Under the pieces are notes generated by a model that was given only the letters and a program-made list of their open reading frames with translations, was not told where the DNA came from and ran no database searches. Position numbers and translations under genes: made by a program. This document shows positions 55,544 through 64,000 of a stretch of DNA of 64,000 bases, one piece after another. The stretch comes from Rhododendron vialii (Eukaryota; Streptophyta; Magnoliopsida; Ericales; Ericaceae): the NCBI RefSeq assembly GCF_030253575.1, contig NC_080566.1, positions 29,981,001 to 30,045,000 on the forward strand, in the 5' to 3' direction. Within the stretch, counting starts at the first letter, position 1; each line of letters starts with the position of its first letter.

Positions 55544-56107
55544 ATGTTCCACTTCCCATGCAAAAACTCCAAAAGAATGGTGTTGATTCTTAAATGCACG
55601 TATTTTCTTGCATCATGTTTGACAATATCTTATACTATTTGGTTGAGTTCACCATGTATATAATGGCTTAATTTTATATGGCAATGACTGGTCACATTCA
55701 ACTAACTTCACTTTGAATCTTTGAAATAAATTGGCTCAAACTAATTTTTTGTCAAGTCCGGACTTTTGTTGAGTTCCATTTCTTGATGCGACTTCGAAGG
55801 TTACATACTATGTCACGTTAAAAATTGTGCTAATTTGGTTGCCAAATTCTTTTGCATGCTCGTGTATCAAGTTGGTTAGAAATCAATCGTTGGTATGAGC
55901 ATAAAACTTAAGTATTGAAGATAGCATAGCGCCCGGAGTTATTTTCTGGGTTGGGTTCATACTAACAACCCTTTTGATCGTGACAAAGGGTGGGAAAAAT
56001 CCTCACTTAGTTGGTTAATGAAATGAGATGAAAAGTGGTGAGAAAAGATGAGAAGCAAAGAAAAGAAAGTGAAAGGGGCATTGTGAGAGAGATTTTCATG
56101 CTTTTAA
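55544..56107. other. Short stretch without recognised features
   Basis: I see no gene or element boundary here. Confidence 0.4.
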
Positions 56108-57236
56108 TGTAGAGACCCATATTTTTGGAATCAGTTTAAAAGTTTGATTAATGCTAGGATATGGAATAAATAAGGAATTTATTGAATTTAGTTGATTCGG
56201 GGCCGATGTGATAGAATTGAAAGTGAAGGGAGTGCTAGTGCGATTTGTGTGCATTCTAGTATATGTGTGTGTGTGTGTGTGCAGGGAATCAAAATCCTAA
56301 CTCCCTTTTCTCTCTCATCTCTCGGCGTCTCTCTCTCGGCTTCCTCTCTCTCTTGCTCCTTTGAGCTCAAAACCCAACAATCGACTTCAACACCTTCATA
56401 CTTTGACCTTTAATTCACCTTCTACGCGTGATTCGAGCCTTGGATCGCATGGGTTCGTGCTACAACTCGTTTTTGGAGGATTTGGATGCTTGGAAAGCTA
56501 GGGCTCGATTGTTGGAGCTGAACTTCGATCATTGATCATTGAGGTAGAGACTTCTTGCTCATTCTATGTGTTTATGAGTGATACATGTGCTTAATCATAG
56601 CATGGATCGTTGTGTTTTGTTGTTGAGTTTGTTCTTGAAATTCTGAGGAATCTCTGATCGTAGCATCACTGTATCGATACCATAACAAAACAGAAGCTTC
56701 AGAACTTGCCTATTTGATTGTTGTATCGATACAACCATTTTTTTCTGTATCGATACCAGGACCTGATGGACAGTTTTATTCTCGCTGCTCCCATTTCGAT
56801 TGTTCTGACCCCCCGATCTTTTCTAATTCCTTTTGGACACCTCCAACCCTATTTCAAGCATGCTTAATTGAATTCCTTTGGCTTACTAAAGTTATCCTCA
56901 TCCCGTTGGCTTTCCGACGTTAGAGCAAGAGTAGTGTCTTACTAGAAAAAAAAAACTTAATCAAAATGCATTTAGGGGATTGATGGTACTTGAGAGTCAT
57001 TATGGCATGAGGTGATATATGCTATAGGTATGTTAGGTGCTATGACTTGTCTTGGCGAATGGAAGGATGAAAAAGCGTATTGTAGCGAGGTTATTGAGTA
57101 TCGTAGGACATAAGGTATGACGTGGGGCGCGTGGTTGGTCGATAGGGGTTTGCCCAGTGGTCCGGATGAGAATAGGGTAACTCATATTCTCGTGTTTCGT
57201 CTTGATTGATCATCCTAGATTCCTTTTGTCACGACC
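56108..57236 (+). mobile_element. Probable part of an older LTR, interrupted by the LARD-like element
   Basis: It starts TGTAGAGACCCATATTTTTG, which looks like an LTR start, and contains a gtgtgtgt run, GA/CT-rich sequence and paired tgtatcgatac motifs common in plant gypsy LTRs. The sequence after 63868 (ggtacgtgacgtagggcgtc, compare tatgacgtggggcgcg near 57117) may continue it. The other end lies outside the window, so this is inference. Confidence 0.4.
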
Positions 57237-58900
57237 CAAATCTAGCGGATTCGAATATCGTGACTGGCCAGTGAGTCCGTCTCACCAAAAGCCTCTATTG
57301 CTCTCTTTTTTTTCCAACAAAAATAGACTTAACTTTTGCAGAAGCGATCTATAAAAAAATAAGTCACTAGATTTCATTTTTTAATAACGGAGACATGAAC
57401 TACATTTTTCCATTTCCCTTCCACTACATAACTGTAACATAAGCTTAATGGTATAGTTACTCGGCCCGTCCTTCTACTATTTCTGATTACCTGAAAAAAA
57501 AGATTTCAACAAACATAAGCCACTGCTTGTATGAGATTATGAATTATCGGAGTTACATGAGCTACCACAGAATTCTTTTTAACAAAGAAAGCAGGAATCA
57601 TAATTTCAGTTTTTCATGGCTTAAACTGTAACCAAAATCATAACTTCAGCTTTTCATGGCTTGAGTTGTAACCAAAACAATTCTGGGAATAACATAACAT
57701 AATAATATGATACCATCCAACGATTACCGCTGGCACTGAGGGAGCGACCCCCAACGCGTATATAGTGAATTGATCAATTCAATTGGACACCCGGCTGTGC
57801 CCCCTTTCTTTCCGCCCTTATAACACGGTTCCGACTAGTATCTTTATCGTCTCCTAGATTCCAGGGACATTGTTCGGATGTATCGATAATAATTTTTCAT
57901 AAACTGTTCAAAATATCATAACTCCATGATATATTTGCTACAAAATAATTCAAATGTTAAATAAACATACTTTTGTAAGTCAAAAATATAATTTTACGAA
58001 AATTCATGTAACAGAGATAATTCATAACTCACCTTTCGTTCCGTCCAACTTGCCTTATGATCATCTACTTCGAATGACTCGTACCTAATTCTTTTCCTCT
58101 TCTTTCCTCCTCTTTTCTCTCTCTCTCTCTCTCTCTCTCTTTTTAGTTGAGTGTCGTGAGTGTGGTGTGTGTGTTTTGGCTTGTGTGTGTAGTGTGATGT
58201 ATGGAGAGGAGGCCTATTTATAAGAGGCTCACAAAATCTTAGTGTATCTTGATCATATCCAAAGAAATCTACCATTATCTAATAATATCTAAATCAAATT
58301 TTATATAATCTAAGAAAATCCAACTATATCTAATAATATCTAATCAAATCTTATATAATCTAACAATTGTAATATCTTTCCAAATCTATATGTAATCTAA
58401 CAAAATCCAACTATAATCTTATCATATATAATAAAATCCAACTAGAATCTTATCATATCTTGCAATATTTAGAATAATCTATATATAATCTAACATAATC
58501 TTATCAGATCTTATCATATCTAGAATAATCTATATATATAATCTAATAAAATCCAACATAATCTTATCATATCTAAGTATATCCCACAAAATCTAGGGAT
58601 ATTCTAATAGGATTTGATCCGATTCGCCCTATAATGAGATGTCGCCTCTTTTCGGATTATTTTGTTTCGGTTCTCCACCTCGCGGGAATTTATTTCCTTT
58701 CCCTTGACCACAATGTCGTTAACAGGGTTAGGGCAATAACGTTTAAAAAATTGACACACATGCAGAAAATAATCTAATTGTTTTATACCTTAATTCACAA
58801 ACAATTTACTTTCTAAATTCTAACGGTAAGTGGCCCGTTAAAAGATTACCCCTTTACTTTTTCCTTATTCTTTTTTGTTCTAAAAAGTCGGGGTGTTACA
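57237..58900 (-). repeat. Left LTR (3' LTR) of the LARD-like element
   Basis: On the plus strand it runs from TGTCACGACCCAAATC to AAAAGTCGGGGTGTTACA. It has (CT)n near 58116-58141 and a block of degenerate aatctaataaaatccaacta/atcttatcatatct repeats at 58240-58610. Confidence 0.9.
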
Positions 58901-58918
58901 TCCTCCCCACCTTAAAAA
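58901..58918 (-). other. Polypurine tract of the LARD-like element
   Basis: On the minus strand ttaaggtggggagga stands immediately before TGTAACACCCC. Confidence 0.65.
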
Positions 58919-60311
58919 GTTTGGTTCTCCAAACTTGATGAAACTTAGGAGTTACACGTAGTGCAACTATACCTTATTCGAAAAGCTTCTAATTACGTGC
59001 CCCCTTTTTCCCACATGGCTTCTTTATCTAGTCATCCAACTAGACTTTAACTAATGGAATGATTTCGATCGTTTTCGCAACGATCCAAAATTATTAGTTG
59101 TAAAAATATAAGAAATCGACTACTAAGGTCTCGAATGTGTCATCTACGTAACCAAATTAATTGACTACCTGCTTCCAAAAGGAGGCAACTCCACAAGCAA
59201 ATAGTTACTCAATATTTTATGATTCACAATACTATCTTTTGACTAATCTCCTAAAAACAATAACGATATAAAGAAGACTGCTACGACATTACTAACCCTC
59301 AAAATAAGATCTTCCTTAAGCCTAGGAAAGTTTTACATTAACAGTTAGTACTACGATGTGAGAACTTCTAAGCTACCCCATGTAGAATAGTTTTTGACAC
59401 CCTCAATTGATTTAATAGAAAGGCTATTTAGACACCATAAGTTGGTTTTAACACCACAATTGATCATTTCAAAGTCATGATACATAAAATCCTTCAAAAA
59501 TTTATCATCATAATAGGAGGACAATCAAATTCAACAAAGTGAAACTACCTACTTCAAATTTTGATTACTCATAGTGTCCAAGCCATCACCATCTCATCCC
59601 ATAGACTAAACTTACCCATGTGCTTGAAACTGGTAAGGTTTAAAGATATCTTAAATTTAAAAAAAAAACAGACAAATTATCTAACAGAAAGAGGTTGTGT
59701 GCTGTCCTAAATACCATTAACAAATATCTAGTATTTCCATATAACTATCTTTTATTGCCAAATTTATCAATGTGCTGACAAAAATCTAAAACCTCTAGCT
59801 GGTCAATGAACCTAGTACATAAGAATACTATATCTTCATAATTCCATCTCAAGATAAAATATCTCTGTAGACAAGACACAAATTCCCACAACTTTCCAAA
59901 GCTTAGGCATTAAGAATTATATAGAAATATTTCAAGAATTTTTTTTTTTTTGAATTGCTTATCGGTAGGAACCGTGCTCTTCTATTTCCATTTCCGTTAG
60001 AAACTAAACAATATATTGTTCATAGCACCAACTGTTAGTAATAAACTCCACTAATTTAAACGTTATTCTAGTTTAGAGTATTCCTTGTGAAACTTCTTAA
60101 TACTAAAAGTTGAACTAGATTTGCAATTCAAAAACAATTGACATTATTTTTTTTAATCAAGTCCCTAATTGTCAGATATAGCCAGAAATAAAGGTCATCC
60201 TCTCTACTATTCACTATAGGAATTTAGTCCTTACGGTCAAAGATTAAATGAACCACAAATTTGACAAAGCATAGCAAAAACAATGTAATCTACACATGCG
60301 ACTTACACAAA

Positions 60312-60374
<63 letters not shown>

Positions 60375-62112
60375 TTCTGCATTTAAGATTGCTACACACA
60401 TTGTTTCCACGTGCGTTTCTGCATACATCATTTCCCCAAAAATACATGATGCAGCCAAAAACATAATATTAGCATGATAACAAAATATGTCATGAGGGTT
60501 AGAGCGTGAAAAAAATACGTTAGAGCCAAAATATACTATCACCCATAACTAGTGTCCACCCTACGGTTATTTATCATCTTATAGTATAGTGTTTATGCTA
60601 CTCGAGCCCATCTCTTTCTCTCTTCTTCTTCTCCTCTTTTTCCCAGTCCACACATAACGTAGTCATCACCACCACCAATCGGCCCGTAATTGACCCCACA
60701 GAGGAAGTATCCCCCCATTCTTTAGGATCCTCCTCAAAATCATCTTCAGGGTCCTTCTCAGACTTGTCTGGATCTTCATCGAGTTCTATTGGATTCCCCG
60801 CTGCCCCTAATGGAATCCCTGCTGGATCTATTGGGTTTTCTGTTGGCTCCCCTTAAGGCTTTGGTTCTATAGTCTCGAGTGGAGGTGGGATTAGGAACTC
60901 AGGGAATGACTCAAGTGGAGGTACTGGTGGTATTGGAACGGGTTCATTTGCAGGGTTAGGTTCTGGTGCTGGTGCGGCTTGTCCAATGTTGCCATTTACC
61001 ATGACCCTATTCTAAAGTTCAACTTATTGGGCCCAATTAAAATAGATATTGATGGCTTTTTGGCACCCTAAAAGTTGGGTGTAGGTGGTAAAGTTCCAAT
61101 AGCCATTTCATCGTAGGCGTGTAATGCATCTTCTCATGTTCTACTTTAGCTATGGCTTGATACACTAGTCTGGCTCCATCATTGTAAGTCGTTTGCTCAT
61201 ATGTATCAGGCAACAGGCTCAACGAAGTATGCATGCAATCTATAACCTCCCCATGAGTCGTCAATGACAACCATTTTCCTTAACAACATATGCGAGTTAG
61301 ATCTAAAATCATTTCAAATAATTCTAACGTTAAACCCAAAAGAAAAAGTAATTCTCTTTTTTCTTCTCTCTCTCCCTTTCTCTCCCCCTCTCTCTCTTTT
61401 TTACTCATTAACAATAGTAGTTCTGAAATTTTCTTGATTGAGGCACATCTAAAATTTACAAAAAGAATAACTGAGGTTGTAATGGAGGACTTATGGAGGT
61501 AGATTTGGGGTTCATCCAGCAAAAGGAATGAGTAGCGGGTGAAAAGAACTACCCTTACCAAGTAGAGAATGGAACTTGTGATGCTACAAAGTACAACCAC
61601 AAAACACATCATTCATGTATCACATTAATGAGTAACCAATTTCTTAAAAGAAGAAAAACGTTTTGTGTTGGTGTAACTACAAGGCATCGTGCTTGCTTAT
61701 TTTCTCTAATTAGCACTATCACGTCACTATCAGAAAAACAACAATGAATCATACTTTAAAACTGAAAAATTTATCAAACACATTAAGTGCAACTTACTTA
61801 GTAGTTTTATTATTAGATTGCTCAAATCACCTTGCTAATGTTCCAACTTAAGATACAAGTCCTTCTATTATAGGAAGTAAAAATATCTTTATTTAACTCA
61901 ATAAGGCAGCTAAAATAAGTAATCAAATTGCATTACTTAGTACTTCAACTAATGATTATTGTCCAACATCTAATTTGTAAACGTAGTTCCTATGTCTGAA
62001 AAAAAACTAAGCTAACTCTCAATAGTCTAGCAAAGTTTTCATGCTTCGGGACACTCTACGTATGGAATCTAGCAATTTCGTAAGTCTTCTATATCTACAT
62101 ATTATTAACTAA
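58919..62112 (-). other. Internal region of the LARD-like element
   Basis: There are no pol domains. Near 60600-61005 the minus strand can be read as an acidic, Pro-rich segment: MVNGNIGQAAPAPEPNPANE, VPPLESFPEFLIPPPLET, a stop, then PIELDEDPDKSEKDPEDD. Next to it at 61037-61270 is MSLTTHGEVIDCMHTSLSLL followed by DTYEQTTYNDGARLVYQAIA in another frame. I do not recognise these; they may be relics of a non-enzymatic ORF. A (TA)n run lies at 60317-60371. The remainder is AT-rich. Confidence 0.5.
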
Positions 62113-62133
62113 CCATTGCTCTGATACCACTTC
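62113..62133 (-). other. Primer binding site of the LARD-like element
   Basis: On the minus strand, gaagTGGTATCAGAGCaatgg follows the LTR end CGTGACA. The capital part matches the plant initiator tRNA-Met complement perfectly over 12 bases. Confidence 0.88.
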
Positions 62134-63014
62134 TGTCACGATTCAAATCCAGCGGATATGAATATCGTAACCGGCCAGTGAGTCCGTCTCACCAAAGGCC
62201 TCTATTGCTCTTTTTTTTTTCAACAGAAATAGACTTAACTTTTGCGGAAGCGATCTATAAAAAAATAAAAGTCACTAGATTTCCTTTTTTAATAACGGAG
62301 ACATGAACTACATTTTTCCGTTTCCCTTCCACTACATAACCGCAACATAAGCTTAATGGTATAGTTACTCGGCCCGTCTTTCTACTATTTCTGATTACCT
62401 GAAAAGAAAGATTTCAACAAACATAAGCCACTGCTTGTGTGAGATTATGAATTATCGGAGTTACATGAGCTACCTTGGAATTCTTTTTAACAAAGGATGC
62501 AGGAATCATAATTTCAGTTTTTCATGGCTTAAACTGTAACCAAAATCATAACTTCAGCTTTTCATGGCTTGAGTTGTAACCAAAACAATTTTGGGAATAA
62601 CATAACATAATAATATGATACCATCCAACGATTACCGCCGGTACTGAGGGAGCGACCCCTAACGCGTATATAGTGAATTGATCAATTCAATTGGACACCT
62701 GATTGTGCCCCCTTTCTTTCCGCCCTTATAACACAGTTCCAACTAGTATCTTTACCGTCTCCTAGATTCCAGGGACATCGTTCGGATGTATCGATAATAC
62801 TTTTTGATAAACTGTTCAAAACATCATAACTCCATGATATATTTGCTACAAAATAATTCAAATGTTAAATAAACATACTTTTGTAAGTCAAAAATATAAT
62901 TTTATGAAAATTCATATAACAGGGATTTCATAACTCACCCTTCATTCCGTCCAACTTGCTTTATGATCATCTGCTTCGAATGACTCATACCCAATTCTTT
63001 TCCTCTTCTTTCCT

Positions 63015-63050
<36 letters not shown>

Positions 63051-63868
63051 GTTGAGTGTTGTGAGTGTGGTGTGTGTTTTGGCTTGTGTGTGTGGTGTGA
63101 TGTATGGATGGGAGGCCTATTTATAAGAGACTCACAAAATCTTAGTGTATCTTGATTATATCCAAAGAAATCTACCATTATCTAATAATATCTAAATCAA
63201 ATCTTATATAATCTAAGAAAATCCAACTATATCTAATAATATCTAATCAAATCTTATATAATCTAACAATATCTTGTAATATCTTTCCAAATCTATATGT
63301 AATCTAACAAAATCCAACTATAATCTTATCATGTCTTGTAATATCTAATAAAATCCAACTAGAATCTTATCATATCTTATAATATCTAATAAAATTCAAC
63401 TAGAATCTTATCATATCTTGCAATATTTAGAATAATTTATATATAATCTAACATAATCTTATCGTATCTTATCAGATCTAGAATAATCTATATATATAAT
63501 CTAATAAAATCCTACATAATCTTATCATATCATATCATATCTAAGTATATCCCACAAAATCTAGGGATATTCTATTAGGATTTGATCCGATTCGCCCTAT
63601 AATGAGATGTAGCCTCTTTCCGGATTATTTTGTTTCGGTTCTCCGCCTCGTGGGAACTTATGTCCTTTCCCTTGGCCACAATATCGTTAATAGGGTTAGG
63701 GCAATAACGTTTTAAAAATTGACACACATGCAGAAAATACTCTAATTGTTTTATACCTTAATTCGCAAACAATTTACTTTCTAAATTCTAACGGTAAGCG
63801 GCCCTTTAAAAGATTATCCCCTTACTTTTTCCTTATTCTTTTTTGTTCTAAAAAGTCGGGGTGTTACA
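62134..63868 (-). repeat. Right LTR (5' LTR) of the LARD-like element
   Basis: Homologous to the left LTR. It is about 70 bp longer, mainly through extra units of the aatctaataaaat-type repeat block (63170-63560) and a longer (CT)n near 63020. Confidence 0.9.
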
Positions 63869-64000
63869 CATTTGGCACTCGTTTTATAGATCTTTGTTTA
63901 GAACCTTGCGGGTAGTGTGTCGTGGAGTTGTTGTGAGTTCGGTACGTGACGTAGGGCGTCATAATAGATTTGAAGGAATAACGTGGACTTAAAATATTTA
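63869..64000. other. Right flank of the LARD-like element
   Basis: No coding sequence. It is perhaps the continuation of the LTR that starts at 56108. Confidence 0.35.

Larger units (their letters stand above)
57237..63868 (-). mobile_element. LARD-like LTR element (about 1.7-kb LTRs, no pol)
   Basis: Two LTRs (57237-58900 and 62134-63868) share the ends TGTCACGA and GGGGTGTTACA and are similar along their length. CCTTT at 57232-57236 and CATTT at 63869-63873 are a likely 5-bp target duplication with one mismatch. Primer site and purine tract place the element on the minus strand. The 3.2-kb interior lacks any protease, RT or integrase, so it is a large non-autonomous derivative that would need enzymes from a relative, probably Ty3/gypsy. 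Confidence 0.88.

Noticed and set aside
62113..62133. Initiator tRNA-Met-like sequence as a tRNA gene
   Set aside because: Only the 3' acceptor complement is present, directly at an LTR end, so it is a primer binding site. No tRNA gene was recognised in the window.

Overview
The window is nuclear DNA of a flowering plant, almost certainly a eudicot. The evidence is an intron-containing plant-type DHHC gene, plant LTR elements primed by initiator tRNA-Met, an L1-type LINE with a DUF4283-like ORF1, PIF/Harbinger, Mutator-like and hAT-like DNA transposons, plant U14 snoRNA genes, and many GA/CT microsatellites. I cannot name the species. It holds one apparently intact protein gene and one multi-copy snoRNA locus; most of the rest is transposable elements nested in each other, many with target-site duplications that can be read directly.

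Layout: 1-1392 is the 5' two thirds of a frameshifted PIF/Harbinger transposon on the minus strand. 1504-4052 is a solo LTR flanked by ACGCC. 6214-15486 (minus) is a five-exon DHHC protein S-acyltransferase gene whose exons join in frame to 392 codons, with a 5.4-kb first intron. 17257-25842 is a copia element (minus, TSD ACAGC) with a hAT-type insertion in its integrase and a foreign solo LTR in its leader; it split an older RNase H-like sequence whose halves lie at 17110-17256 and 25843-26271. 26629-27120 is a Tourist-like element (TSD TTA). 27645-33734 is a dead LINE (minus) with a perfect 15-bp TSD.

36640-44040 is a U14 (SNORD14) snoRNA locus. A promoter-like block with telo-boxes, a Site II-type motif and a TATA-like box precedes eight U14 copies with canonical boxes, two decayed copies and several fragments. 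A second C/D snoRNA with a 10-12 bp terminal stem and a 12-nt guide matching the start of 25S rRNA is interleaved with them, plus a candidate H/ACA RNA and a weaker C/D candidate. About 1.2 kb carrying two U14 genes and these companions has been tandemly triplicated at 40374-43984. Downstream, transposons have broken up the end of the locus: a Harbinger element (Myb/SANT ORF and transposase N-terminus) is itself split by a Pack-MULE-like element with about 925-bp terminal inverted repeats enclosing two exons of a GT47 exostosin gene (47576-50798). A further U14 3' fragment surfaces at 52735.

54129-55540 is a small PIF/Harbinger element (TSD TTA) that carries a PPR-gene fragment fused to a transposase C-terminus. 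57237-63868 is a LARD-like LTR element (minus) with LTRs of about 1.7 kb and no pol, inserted into what looks like another LTR.

How the parts work together: the S-acyltransferase stands alone. The snoRNAs of the cluster probably come from one or a few polymerase II precursors and serve rRNA processing and 2'-O-methylation. The transposons are mostly inactive, but three of them carry or interrupt host-gene pieces.
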